Made by a program: the position numbers and the translations under genes
Shown: piece by piece, positions 1 to 8,007 of the stretch
How positions within the stretch are numbered: the stretch's first letter is position 1
How the letters are laid out: the number at the start of each line of letters is the position of its first letter
The notes under the pieces: generated by a model
What the model saw: the letters and a program-made list of their open reading frames with translations, nothing else
Database searches by the model: none
What the model was told of the DNA's origin: nothing
Assembly (NCBI GenBank): GCA_001770655.1
Contig: MERQ01000079.1
Location: forward strand, 1-47,092
Reading direction: 5' to 3'
DNA: 47,092 nt
Origin: Betaproteobacteria bacterium RIFCSPLOWO2_12_FULL_68_20
GTDB lineage: Bacteria; Pseudomonadota; Gammaproteobacteria; Burkholderiales; SG8-39

Positions 1-153
1 GATCGTGCCGCCGTCCATGACGACCTTGCGGCCGCCGATGCCGGTGCGCACGAGGCTGGTTTCGCGGGTCGCCCGCTGGTAGAGCCCGCCCCAGACGATC
101 ACGACGATCGCCAGGACGACGAGGCTGGTGAGGATCCAGGTCATGGTGGTCAT
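1..153 (-). CDS. Flotillin-like membrane protein, N-terminal fragment
   Basis: The 51 codons in the window read MTTMTWILTSLVVLAIVVIV, then WGGLYQRATRETSLVRTGIG and a GRKVVMDGG segment. One N-terminal membrane segment (about residues 5-22) followed by an LYxRAT-E-x-x-VRTGxGG-x-KVVMDGG stretch is typical of flotillin/YqiK (SPFH-domain) scaffold proteins of membrane microdomains. The ATG at 153 has a good ribosome site (AGGGGAG, about 5 nt upstream). It lies 36 bp downstream of the aldehyde dehydrogenase on the same strand, so it may be the last visible gene of that operon. The gene runs off the left edge, so the SPFH core and coiled-coil tail cannot be checked. Confidence 0.75.
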   Translation of the reverse strand, partial: MTTMTWILTSLVVLAIVVIVWGGLYQRATRETSLVRTGIGGRKVVMDGGTI

Positions 154-189
154 GTCGCTCCCCTTACTCGGAATTCCGTGGTTGGCCGC

Positions 190-1650
190 TCAGAACATCG
201 GCGGGAACGGCCGCCCGCCGCGATCGAGCGTGATCCAGCGCGTCTCGGTGAAGGTCTCGGTCGCCCAGCGGCCGCCGTGCCGCCCCTGACCCGATGCCTT
301 GGCGCCGCCGAACGGCGCGTGCGGCTCGTCGTTCACCGGCGAGCAGTTGATGTGGCACATACCGGTCTCCAGCCGCCTCGCGATGGCAAGGCCGCGCTGC
401 TCGTCGCGCGTCATCACGCCCGAAGACAGGCCGTACTCCGTGTCGTTCGCGATCGCGACCGCCTCGTCGTCGGTGCGGAACGGAATGACCGGCGCGACCG
501 GTCCGAAGGTCTCGTCCTGGTACACCTTCATGTCGGGCGTGACGCCGGTCAGGATCGTCGGCTCGACGAAGCGCCCGTTCACCTTGCCGCCGAGCTCGAT
601 CTTGGCGCCCTTCGCGACCGCGTCGTCGATCTGCTCCTTCACCTTGGCGGCCTGCCTGTCGTTGATCAGCGGGCCGATGATATTCGACTTGTCCTTCACG
701 GGGTCGCCGACCTTCAGCCTTGCGGCGCGCTCGACGAAGCGCCGCAGGAACTCGTCGAACACCTTCTCGTGCACCAGGACCTTTTCCACCGACATGCAGA
801 TCTGGCCCTGATGCATGAAGCTGCCGAAGCTCGCGGCGGCGCTCGCGCGCTCGATGTCGGCGTCCTCGCACACGATCAGCGCGTCCTTGCCGCCGAGCTC
901 GACGCAGCATCTCTTCAGGTGGGCGCCGGCGCGGGCGGCGATCTGCCGGCCCACTGCGGTCGAACCGGTGAAGGAAACGCCCTTCACCCGCGGGTTGTCG
1001 ATCAACTCTTCGCCGACCTGCTGCACGTTGGTACGCGAGCAGCTGACTACGTTCAGCACGCCCTCGGGAAGGCCGGCCTCGGCGAACACCTCTGCGTACA
1101 GCAGGCCGCCGCAGTACGGCGTCTCCTCGGAGGGCTTGAGCACCACGGTGTTGCCGGCGGCGAGCGCGAAGGCGATGCCGCGGCCGGTCAGGATGACCGG
1201 GAAGTTCCATGGGGTGATCACCGAGATCACGCCGAGAGGCTGGCGCAGCGCAAGCGACATCTTGCCGTACTCGGAAGGGATCACCTCCCCTATCGGCGCG
1301 TAGGCCGAGGCCGCAGCGGCGTGGAAGATCTCCGGCACGTACCCGGTCTCGAACATGCCCTTGCCGAACCAGCCGCCGCCTTCGGCCTGCAGCGCCTCGA
1401 CGATCTGCGTGCGGCGCTTCTCGAACGCTTCCGCCACCTTGATCATGTAGTGCGCCCGCTGGGTGAACGGCAGCGACGACCATGCCGGAAAGGCGGCGTG
1501 CGCCGCCTCGATCGCGGCGCGCGCCTCGGCGCGGCCGCCGTCGGGGATCCGCGCCCAGACCGAGCCGTCGGACGGGTTGAGGTCGTCGAAGGTCCGGGTG
1601 GTGGCGACCGACCGGCCGCCGATGAATATGCCGTCGAACACGCGTGCCAT
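190..1650 (-). CDS. NAD(P)-dependent aldehyde dehydrogenase (benzaldehyde/vanillin/salicylaldehyde type)
   Basis: 486-residue soluble enzyme of the ALDH superfamily, oxidising an aldehyde to its carboxylic acid with NAD(P)+. The full active site is visible: ITPWNF with Asn149, VVLKPSE with Lys172, FTGSTAVG at 227-234, the general base Glu251 in VELGGK, and the nucleophile Cys285 in QGQICMS. The HQGQICMS-x-E-K context and GxCHINCSPVNDEPHAPFGG near the C-terminus resemble the vanillin/benzaldehyde/salicylaldehyde dehydrogenase group, so an aromatic aldehyde is my inferred substrate. The ATG at 1650 has an AAGGAG site inside the end of the upstream ATPase gene, whose stop is 1 bp away, so the two are co-transcribed. 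Family is certain, substrate is not. Confidence 0.93.
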   Translation of the reverse strand: MARVFDGIFIGGRSVATTRTFDDLNPSDGSVWARIPDGGRAEARAAIEAAHAAFPAWSSLPFTQRAHYMIKVAEAFEKRRTQIVEALQAEGGGWFGKGMFETGYVPEIFHAAAASAYAPIGEVIPSEYGKMSLALRQPLGVISVITPWNFPVILTGRGIAFALAAGNTVVLKPSEETPYCGGLLYAEVFAEAGLPEGVLNVVSCSRTNVQQVGEELIDNPRVKGVSFTGSTAVGRQIAARAGAHLKRCCVELGGKDALIVCEDADIERASAAASFGSFMHQGQICMSVEKVLVHEKVFDEFLRRFVERAARLKVGDPVKDKSNIIGPLINDRQAAKVKEQIDDAVAKGAKIELGGKVNGRFVEPTILTGVTPDMKVYQDETFGPVAPVIPFRTDDEAVAIANDTEYGLSSGVMTRDEQRGLAIARRLETGMCHINCSPVNDEPHAPFGGAKASGQGRHGGRWATETFTETRWITLDRGGRPFPPMF

Positions 1651-1651
1651 C

Positions 1652-2683
1652 CTAGTCTCCTTTGCGCCTGGTGCCGTTCATCGCCGCCCGCGCGGCGGCT
1701 TCGATTCTCGCGATCGCTTCCTGCAGCGCCGCGTCGCGCGCGCGCGGCGCGGTGGGCTCCCGGCGGGCGGCCGGGCGCGCCGCTTGGAGCGCGCCACGCG
1801 TCTCGCGCACGTGCTCGGCCTGGATCGCCGTCGCGCCGCGCACGAGCTCCTCGAGGGAGCCTTGGATCAATCCGTCGATTCCACCGTTCGCGCCACGCGG
1901 CGCCACGGGCAGCGCGGCCGGCGGCGGGGCTGGCGCGGGCTGCGGCGCCGCGGGCGCGCGGGGGAAGACGGCGCTCGAGGCCGCGCCGCCGAGGTAGGCC
2001 TTCTGCACTGCGGTGTCCTGCGCGAGGCTTGCCGCGGCGCCCTCGCCGACGATGCGTCCGTTCTCGAGCAGGTAGCCGCGGTCGGCGATGGCGAGCGCCT
2101 GGCGCGCGTTCTGCTCGACCAGCAGGATGCCGGTCCCGGTGCTGCGGATCTGCGCCAGCGCCTTGAAGAGCTCGGTGCACAGCAGCGGCGAGAGACCAAG
2201 CGAGGGTTCGTCGAGCATCAGGATCGCCGGCGCCGACATCATGGCGCGGCCGATGGCTACCATCTGCTGCTCGCCGCCGCTCATGGTGCGCGCGACCTGA
2301 CGCCGGCGCTCGGCGAGCTGCGGGAAGAGCGCGAGCACGCGGTCGAGGTGCTCGTTCTCCGAGCGCCGCGCGCGGCTGGCATACGCGCCGAGCAGCAGGT
2401 TCTCGAGCACCGTCAGCTCGCCGAAGATCCGGCGCCCCTCGGGCACCAGCGCGATGCCGGCCTCGACGATGCGGTGCGGCGCGAGGCCGCGGATCGAGCG
2501 GCCGTCGAGCAGGACTTCGCCCGAGCCGGGCACCAGGCCGGCGATCGCCTGCAGCAGCGTGCTCTTGCCGGCGCCGTTGGCGCCGAGGATGGCGACGATC
2601 TCGCCGGCGGCGATGCGCAGCGCCACGCCCTCGAGCGCGTGGTGGCGCCCGTAGCGGACCGACAGGCCGCGGCACTCAAGCAT
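1652..2683 (-). CDS. Branched-chain amino acid-type ABC transporter ATPase (LivF-like) with a C-terminal extension
   Basis: Cytoplasmic ATPase of a hydrophobic-amino-acid (HAAT) importer. Residues 1-233 are a normal LivF: Walker A GANGAGKST at 34-42, signature MSGGEQQ at 134-140, Walker B ILMLDEP at 154-160, and the switch region ending LLVEQN. LivF proteins normally end near residue 235. This one continues for about 110 residues: a Pro/Ala linker (about 236-260), then two predicted helical stretches starting GIDGLIQGSLEELVRG and DAALQEAIARIEAAARAAM. The extension has no domain I recognise. The gene overlaps the upstream livG-like gene by 8 bp and abuts the aldehyde dehydrogenase. As in the family, the substrate is set by the binding protein. 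Confidence 0.9.
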   Translation of the reverse strand: MLECRGLSVRYGRHHALEGVALRIAAGEIVAILGANGAGKSTLLQAIAGLVPGSGEVLLDGRSIRGLAPHRIVEAGIALVPEGRRIFGELTVLENLLLGAYASRARRSENEHLDRVLALFPQLAERRRQVARTMSGGEQQMVAIGRAMMSAPAILMLDEPSLGLSPLLCTELFKALAQIRSTGTGILLVEQNARQALAIADRGYLLENGRIVGEGAAASLAQDTAVQKAYLGGAASSAVFPRAPAAPQPAPAPPPAALPVAPRGANGGIDGLIQGSLEELVRGATAIQAEHVRETRGALQAARPAARREPTAPRARDAALQEAIARIEAAARAAMNGTRRKGD

Positions 2684-3410
2684 GGCCGACTCCGAGGTAG
2701 GCCCGGATCACTTCCGGGTCGGCGAGCGTAGCCTCCGGCGTGCCTTCGGCGATCTTCGCGCCGCCGTTCATCACCACGCAGCGGTCGCACAGGCTGCGGA
2801 TCGCGTCCATGACGTGCTCCACCAGCACGATGGTGCGGCCCTCCTCGCGCAGGCTGCGGATCAGCGCGATGCCGATCTGCATCTCGGTCGGGTTGAGCCC
2901 CGCCAGCCACTCGTCGAGCAGCAGGAGGTCCGGGTCCGAGGCGAGCGCGCGCGCCAGCTCGATGCGCTTCTCGTCGATGCAGGTGAGCGACGCGGTCGGC
3001 GCATCGGCCGCGTGCGCCATTCCCACGCGATCGAGCTGGCGCAACGCGAACTTGCGCGCCGCGGCGCCCCACAGCCGCTTGTGGCCGAATACCGCCCCGG
3101 CCATCACGTTTTCCAGCACCGTGAGCGAGTGCAGGATGCGCACCAGCTGGAAGGTGCGTGCCACGCCGGCGCGCGCGATGGCGCGCGCCGGCCACTCGGA
3201 GATCATCTCGTCGCCAAGGAAGATCTCGCCTTCGCTCGGCCGCAGCGCGCCCGAGATCAGGTTGATGACGGTGGTCTTGCCCGAACCGTTCGGCCCGATC
3301 AGGCCGAGCATCTCGTTCTCGCGCACCGCTAAGCTCAGGGCGTCGACCGCCACCAGGCCGCCGAAGCGCTTGGTGACGCCCTGCACGTCGAGCACGGTGC
3401 GCTCACGCAT
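2676..3410 (-). CDS. Branched-chain amino acid-type ABC transporter ATPase (LivG-like), variant signature motif
   Basis: 244-residue partner ATPase of the same HAAT importer. Walker A GPNGSGKTT is at 39-47 and the Q-loop falls in ARTFQLV. The usual LSxGQ signature is replaced by SLTCIDEKRIELARALA (141-157), and Walker B ends LLLLDEW rather than LLLDEP (162-168); the catalytic Glu and the switch His (LVEHVMD) remain. Similar substitutions occur in some HAAT ATPases, so the protein is probably functional, with one consensus and one non-consensus composite site. The ATG at 3410 lies inside the end of the livM-like gene (8-bp overlap), so translation is coupled. Confidence 0.9.
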   Translation of the reverse strand: MRERTVLDVQGVTKRFGGLVAVDALSLAVRENEMLGLIGPNGSGKTTVINLISGALRPSEGEIFLGDEMISEWPARAIARAGVARTFQLVRILHSLTVLENVMAGAVFGHKRLWGAAARKFALRQLDRVGMAHAADAPTASLTCIDEKRIELARALASDPDLLLLDEWLAGLNPTEMQIGIALIRSLREEGRTIVLVEHVMDAIRSLCDRCVVMNGGAKIAEGTPEATLADPEVIRAYLGVGHA

Positions 3411-4338
3411 GGCTCACCCGGCGTTGCGCGGCGCGCAGCGCCGACTCGATGCGGCCGACCACGCCGTTCGGGATCAGGTACACAATGAGGAGGAAGGCGA
3501 TGCCGAGGAGCAGCACGGTCTGCGTCGGGAAGCGCGCCGCGATCACCTCCCACAGGATGGTGAACGGGATCACCCCGACTAGCGGGCCCCACAGCCGGTG
3601 CACGCCGCCGAGCAGCGCCATGATCACCACCTGGAACGAGAGCTCGGACGTGAAGGCGATGCTCGGCTCGATGTAGCTCAGGCGCGGCGCCATGATCGCG
3701 CCCACCATGCCGGCGAATGCGCCGGAGATGACGAAGAGCGCCAGCTTGCACGCCGCCGAGTTGATGCCGAGGTGCGCCGCCACCGTCTCGTCGTTGCCGA
3801 TGATGCGCAGCGCGAAGCCGAGGCGCGAGCGCGCCACGCGCCAGCCGATGAAGAACACCGCGGCGGCGAGGGCCAGGAGCTCCCAGTAGATCATGCGCTC
3901 CGTGATGCTGGTCAGCACGTACATGCCGCGGCTGCCGGTGAAGTTGTTCTGCACCCAGGTGACGATCTGGCGCACCAGCTCGGCGAGCCCGAGGGTGAAG
4001 ATGACGAAATACACGCCCGAGAGGCGCAGCGTGGCGAGGCCGACCAGCGCCGCCGCCACGGCGCCCGCCAGCCCGGCCAGCGCTACCAGTGCCGGATAGG
4101 GCAGGGTGCCGATACCGGCCGCGACGACGTAAGCGCCGATGCCGTAGAACGCCGCGGTGGCGAGTGAGATGTAGTGCGTCGGCCCGGAGAACAGCGCCCA
4201 CGACGTCGCCAGCACCGTGTACATCGCGATGTCGACGCCGAGCGAGAGCAGGTAGCCGTGCCGCAGCAGCGGCAGGCAGGCGAGCAGCGCGAACGCCACC
4301 ACGACGAGGATCAGCGTGCGGGTTTCGCGCGCGGTCAC
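3403..4338 (-). CDS. Branched-chain amino acid-type ABC transporter permease (LivM-like)
   Basis: 311-residue inner-membrane permease with about 8-10 hydrophobic segments. It has the LivM hallmarks: the N-terminal Y-x-L-x-x-x-x-x-x-A-x-x-A-x-SW-LFSGPTHYISLATAAFYGIGAY block and the cytoplasmic coupling loop ARSRLGFALRIIGNDETVAAHLGIN that contacts the ATPases. The start is GTG at 4338 in a GTGA overlap with the stop of the preceding livH-like gene. It forms the translocation channel with the LivH-like protein. Confidence 0.92.
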   Translation of the reverse strand: MTARETRTLILVVVAFALLACLPLLRHGYLLSLGVDIAMYTVLATSWALFSGPTHYISLATAAFYGIGAYVVAAGIGTLPYPALVALAGLAGAVAAALVGLATLRLSGVYFVIFTLGLAELVRQIVTWVQNNFTGSRGMYVLTSITERMIYWELLALAAAVFFIGWRVARSRLGFALRIIGNDETVAAHLGINSAACKLALFVISGAFAGMVGAIMAPRLSYIEPSIAFTSELSFQVVIMALLGGVHRLWGPLVGVIPFTILWEVIAARFPTQTVLLLGIAFLLIVYLIPNGVVGRIESALRAAQRRVSHA

Positions 4339-5201
4339 GACTGGCGCCTCCCGAACAGGCCCTCGGGCCGGAACAGCAGTACCAGCAGGAACAGGAGGTA
4401 CGCAGCAGCGAGCGTCAGGCCGGGATCGATCAGGCTGGCGACCACGGTTTCGGCGAGGCCGAGGATCAGCGAGGCGATGATCGCGCCGCGCACGTCGCCG
4501 ACGCCGCCCATGATCACGATGATCAGCGCCTTCATCGTGAACACCACGCCGATCGAGGCGTCCATGGTGAGGAAGGTGCTGAGGACGATGCCGCCGGCCG
4601 CGGTGACCGCGCCGCCCAGGGCGAAGGAGAGCGCGGACACGCGTGGCACGTCGATCGCGACCAGCGATGCCGCCGCCGGATCGACCGCGACCGCGCGGAT
4701 CGCCATGCCGGTGCGCGTGCCGTGGACGCCCCAGTAGAGCAGGCCGCAGATGACCACCGCGACCGCGCTCGCCACCACGCGGTTCAATCCGTACGGGCTG
4801 CCGAGGATCCGGTACGGCTCAGCGAGGTAGGAATAGGTGAAGTAGCTGCCGCCGAAGACCAGCAGCATGATGCCGACGAACGCGAAGCTCATGCCGAAGG
4901 TGGCTAGGATGGTCTCGACTTCGAGCATGCCGCGGCTCTTCGCGCGGCGCACCAGCGGGCGCAGCAGGACGCGGTAGATGAGCCAGTTGAGCGCGAAGGC
5001 CCCCGGCACCACGAACAGCGCCGCGGTGAACGGCGACAGCGTCTGCGCGGTGAACACCCAGAACGCGCCGAACGCGCCCGCCACCAGCATCTCGCCGTTG
5101 GCGAGGTTCATGATGCGCGCCACGCCGTACTGCAGGCTGAGCCCGATCGCGATCAGCGAGTAGGTCGCGCCGAGCAGCAGGCCGGTGATCAGGATGTCCA
5201 T
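4335..5201 (-). CDS. Branched-chain amino acid-type ABC transporter permease (LivH-like)
   Basis: 288-residue inner-membrane permease. The N-terminus MDILITGLLLGATYSLIAIG and following LSLQYGVARIMNLANGEMLVAGAF are diagnostic of LivH. The coupling loop GTRTGMAIRAVAVDPAAASLVAIDVPRV and the C-terminal GGVGDVRGAIIASLILG motif are also present. The ATG at 5201 follows the T-run of a terminator-like hairpin, and no purine-rich ribosome site is visible before it (TTTTTCCCAG), so initiation may depend on readthrough or be weak relative to the binding-protein gene upstream. Confidence 0.92.
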   Translation of the reverse strand: MDILITGLLLGATYSLIAIGLSLQYGVARIMNLANGEMLVAGAFGAFWVFTAQTLSPFTAALFVVPGAFALNWLIYRVLLRPLVRRAKSRGMLEVETILATFGMSFAFVGIMLLVFGGSYFTYSYLAEPYRILGSPYGLNRVVASAVAVVICGLLYWGVHGTRTGMAIRAVAVDPAAASLVAIDVPRVSALSFALGGAVTAAGGIVLSTFLTMDASIGVVFTMKALIIVIMGGVGDVRGAIIASLILGLAETVVASLIDPGLTLAAAYLLFLLVLLFRPEGLFGRRQS

Positions 5202-5202
5202 C

Positions 5203-5246
5203 TGGGAAAAAAATACCCCGGTGCCTGAGCTTCACACCGGGGTATT
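5203..5246 (-). terminator. Intrinsic terminator/attenuator between binding-protein and permease genes
   Basis: A perfect 12-bp inverted repeat AATACCCCGGTG / CACCGGGGTATT (5212-5223 and 5235-5246) encloses an 11-nt loop. On the minus strand the stem is followed by a run of seven T. This is a standard rho-independent terminator placed after the binding-protein gene and just before the livH-like start. It should give partial readthrough and a high ratio of binding protein to transporter. Confidence 0.85.
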
Positions 5247-5271
5247 CGTCTCGAGGTTCGAGACCGGAGCG

Positions 5272-6471
5272 CTACCAGCCGGTCTTGACGATGACCGGCT
5301 TCGCCCCGGGCAACCCGGTCGAGGCCACGCCGTGAAAGACGCCGCCCTGCCATTGGCCGACCGTCCAGACCTTGTCGATCGACTGGTTGACGAACTTCCA
5401 CGGACCCATCACGGTCTGGAAGGTGCTCTTGCTGATGTGCTCGATCACCGCCTTGCGGTCGGTGCCCACCGCCTCGATCGATTGCTCGAGCACCTGCAGC
5501 GACGCGTAGGTGACGGCGCTCGCCCAGTAGTCGGCGGGCTTGCCGGTCACTTTCTGGTGCGCGGCGAAGTATGCCTTCATCTCCGCGGTGTCGGTGTTCA
5601 CGCCGCCGGCGCCGAGATGGCCCTCGACCGACTTGCCGAACTTGCCGCCGTAGGCGGGGAACGCGGTGGCCACCGCAGTGTAGTAAGCCTTGACGTTGAG
5701 GCCTTCGATCTTCGACTGCTCGGTGAGCGCGAAGGTGTCCGGCGGATACGACCAGGCGACGAACGCGTCTGGGTTCGACGCCTTCGCGCCCTTCACGATC
5801 GGCGACAGGTCCTGCGTGCCGAGCGGGTAGGAGCGGTTGAACACAATCTCGAAGCCGGCCTTCACGAAGATCGGCCGCGACGCCTCCGCCAGCTCGATGC
5901 CGAAGGCGTCGGCGACGTTCACCATCGCGATCCTGTTGCCGATCTTGCCCTCGGCCTTCATCTTGGCGAGGACGTCGGCGACCGAGCTGGCGAGCGCGGT
6001 GGTCGAGCCGAGCGCGAAGAAGATGCTGGGGTAGCGCTGGGTCAGCTCCGGGATCTTGTCGGTGATCGCAGTGGCGGCGACCTGCGGATAGCCGAGCTTG
6101 GCGAACACCGGCGCCGCCGCGACGTTGAGGCCGGTGCTGTAGGGCGCGACGATGAAGTCGACCTTGTCCTGGGTGGCGAGGCGCTCCACCGCCTTGATAG
6201 TCTCGCCCGGGTTGGTGCGGTCGTCGTACTCGATGATCTCGACCTTGCGCCGCGAGCCGTCCTTCATCCGCAGGCCGCCGCGCTCGTTCACCTGGTGCAC
6301 CCACAGCTGGATGTTCGGCCAATGCGTGATGGCCGCTCCGGCGGCCAGCGCACCGGTTTTCGGCGCGACTGCGCCAAACCTGATCGGCTCAGCGCCGTAC
6401 GCGCTACCGATTGTCAGTACGCTTGTTAGCGCGGCGGACGCCGCTACCTTCAAAGCTGTTCTGCGTTTCAC
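5272..6471 (-). CDS. ABC transporter substrate-binding protein (LivK/periplasmic-binding type I)
   Basis: 399-residue periplasmic ligand-binding protein of the Leu/Ile/Val-binding family, feeding the permease genes downstream. I chose the GTG at 6471 because GAGGAGG lies 7 nt upstream and the product then begins MKRRTALKVAASAALTSVLT, a good signal peptide cleaved near residue 26. The mature protein begins AEPIRFGAVAPKTGALAAGA, the family's opening strand and ligand loop. Other family features are VNERGGLRMKDGSRRKVEIIEYDDRTNPGETIKAVERL and IVAPYSTGLNVAAAPV. A longer reading from 6519 adds 16 Arg/Ala-rich residues and lacks a ribosome site. The ligand is unknown; with an aromatic-type aldehyde dehydrogenase in the operon, an aromatic compound is as plausible as an amino acid. 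Confidence 0.92.
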   Translation of the reverse strand: MKRRTALKVAASAALTSVLTIGSAYGAEPIRFGAVAPKTGALAAGAAITHWPNIQLWVHQVNERGGLRMKDGSRRKVEIIEYDDRTNPGETIKAVERLATQDKVDFIVAPYSTGLNVAAAPVFAKLGYPQVAATAITDKIPELTQRYPSIFFALGSTTALASSVADVLAKMKAEGKIGNRIAMVNVADAFGIELAEASRPIFVKAGFEIVFNRSYPLGTQDLSPIVKGAKASNPDAFVAWSYPPDTFALTEQSKIEGLNVKAYYTAVATAFPAYGGKFGKSVEGHLGAGGVNTDTAEMKAYFAAHQKVTGKPADYWASAVTYASLQVLEQSIEAVGTDRKAVIEHISKSTFQTVMGPWKFVNQSIDKVWTVGQWQGGVFHGVASTGLPGAKPVIVKTGW

Positions 6472-6749
6472 GTTTCGCCTCCTCTGTGATTGCGTTCGAC
6501 TCGCAGCGGCGGCCTCCACACGGAGGCGCGCCTTTGCTCATGATAGTCCGCGCGAATTCTGTGGTGGCCGGCAGCACCTGTAGGCGTGGAGTTCGCCCGT
6601 AGTGCCGAATACCAGGGATTTGCTCGGTTGATCCCTCCTCCAACCTTGAATCTGCCGGGCGCCTATCGCGTGAATCGCCCTGAGCGTCCGCAAAGACTCT
6701 AAGGACTTCCCCTCGCGCTTGTCAAATATATAAGAAGGTCGGAGAAAGG
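6472..6749. promoter_or_regulatory. Intergenic region upstream of the ABC transporter operon
   Basis: 278 bp between the binding-protein gene (minus) and the oxidase remnant (plus). Apart from the GAGGAGG ribosome site at about 6478-6484 I find no convincing coding frame. The part around 6715-6760 (AAATATATAAGAAGG) is notably AT-rich for this genome. The operon promoter is probably here but I cannot place its -10/-35 boxes. Confidence 0.4.
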
Positions 6750-7151
6750 GTGTTTATATTGCGCGCTCAGAACGTGGTCGGCGCCAGCCCGCCGCCCAAC
6801 TACCGGATCGCGGCCGATCCGGGCCTGCTCATCCAGCCGGTGCATGTCCACGCCCAGCTCGAAAGCGCGGTGGTCTATGACCTGTCGGCCGCGCTCACCG
6901 AGGAGCTGACGATCAAGGACGGCGCCCCGGTGCAGTCGAACTTCTACGAGTATCAGGTGCTGCGCATGGCCGACATGCCGGAGATCCACACCCGGATCGT
7001 GCACTCGGATGCGCCGCCGACCGGCGTCGGCGAGGTCGGCGTGCCGTCGGTCGCTCCGGCGATCGCCAACGCCGTGTTCCGCCTGACCGGCAAGCGGCTG
7101 CGGCAGCTGCCGATGTCGCCCGACCGCGTGCGCGCGGTGCTGAAAGCCTAG
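6750..7151 (+). pseudogene. Truncated remnant of a molybdopterin-binding oxidase large subunit (isoquinoline 1-oxidoreductase beta/xanthine dehydrogenase type)
   Basis: About 130 residues matching only the C-terminal end of a roughly 700-residue family. Diagnostic pieces are VHVHAQLESAVVYDLSAAL, ELTIKDGAPVQSNFYEYQVL, RMADMPEIHTRIV and the C-terminal GVGEVGVPSVAPAIANAVFRLTGKRLRQLP, which normally closes the molybdopterin domain. The frame upstream (6684-6758) translates but does not resemble the family, and stops at 6681. So the N-terminal about 80 percent is missing, with the junction near 6755. A GGAGAAAGG-GTG start could in principle allow translation. An intrinsic terminator follows, as expected for an original gene end. 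Family identification is by motif memory. Confidence 0.75.
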
Positions 7152-7166
7152 CCGAAGTCGAGTGGG

Positions 7167-7198
7167 AAAACGGCGGCCGGTGACGGCCGCCGTTTTTT
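7167..7198. terminator. Bidirectional intrinsic terminator
   Basis: AAAACGGCGGCCG (7167-7179), loop GTGA, then CGGCCGCCGTTTT (7184-7196) and more T residues. The plus strand ends in a run of seven T and the minus strand in four. It serves the plus-strand oxidase remnant and the minus-strand SDR gene, which converge here. Confidence 0.85.
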
Positions 7199-7201
7199 TC
7201 T

Positions 7202-7981
7202 CTAGAAAGTCGTCGGCACCATTCCGCCGTCGAGCAGGAGGTTTTGTGCGGTGAGGTAGCCTGCCTGCGCGCTGCACAGGTACGCGCAGTACTCGCCGAA
7301 CTCTTCGGGCGTCCCGAAGCGCCCCGCCGGGATGGTCGCCTCGCGCGCGCGCTTCGCTTCCTCGACGCTCTTGCCGGACTTTTTCGCGTTGAACTCGATG
7401 TTGGCGCGCAGCCGGTCGGTCCACATGGCGCCGGGAAGCAGGTTGTTGATCGTCACGTTGTGCATGGCGGTCTTGCGCGCCAGCCCGGCGATGAAGCCGG
7501 TGAGCCCGGTGCGCGCCCCGTTCGACAGCCCCAGCTCGGCGATCGGCATCTTCACCGCGCTCGAGGTGATGTTGACGATGCGCCCGAATTTGCGCTCGAT
7601 CATCGGGTCGATCACCGCCTTGATCAGCTCGATCGGGGTGAGCATGTTGGCGTTCAACGCCTGGATCCAGGTTTCGCGCGTCCATTCGCGGAAATCGCCC
7701 GGCGGCGGGCCGCCCGCGTTGTTGACCAGAATGTCGGGGCTCGGGCACGCAGCGAGCGCGGCCGCGCGCCCCTCGGGCGTGGTGATGTCGCCCGCGACCG
7801 CGGTCACCTTCGTCCCGGTGGCCTTGCGGATCTCCTCGGCGGTCGCCTCGAGCGACTCGCGGCCGCGCGCGATGATGACGAGCTCGACGCCTTCGCGCGC
7901 GAGCGACATCGCGCAGCCCTTGCCGAGTCCCTTGGACGCCGCGCACACGAGCGCGGTCCTGCCGCGAATTCCCAGTTCCAT
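7202..7981 (-). CDS. Atypical short-chain dehydrogenase/reductase lacking the catalytic Tyr-x3-Lys
   Basis: 259-residue Rossmann protein of the SDR superfamily (FabG-like fold). The cofactor motif is ALVCAASKGLGKG, and VAGDITTP, LVNNAGGPP and IVNITSSA are all in place. At the active-site helix, however, the sequence is AELGLSNGARTGLTGF, so the usual YxxxK is replaced by SNxxR and no Tyr/Lys pair is present. A group of beta-ketoacyl-reductase-like SDRs with this substitution exists, so it is likely a subfamily trait rather than damage. Its reaction is unknown. The start is ATG at 7981; the EamA-type gene lies 26 bp upstream on the same strand, so the two are probably co-transcribed. Confidence 0.88.
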   Translation of the reverse strand: MELGIRGRTALVCAASKGLGKGCAMSLAREGVELVIIARGRESLEATAEEIRKATGTKVTAVAGDITTPEGRAAALAACPSPDILVNNAGGPPPGDFREWTRETWIQALNANMLTPIELIKAVIDPMIERKFGRIVNITSSAVKMPIAELGLSNGARTGLTGFIAGLARKTAMHNVTINNLLPGAMWTDRLRANIEFNAKKSGKSVEEAKRAREATIPAGRFGTPEEFGEYCAYLCSAQAGYLTAQNLLLDGGMVPTTF

Positions 7982-8007
7982 GCCTGCTCCCTGTCAAAGT
8001 ACGCACT

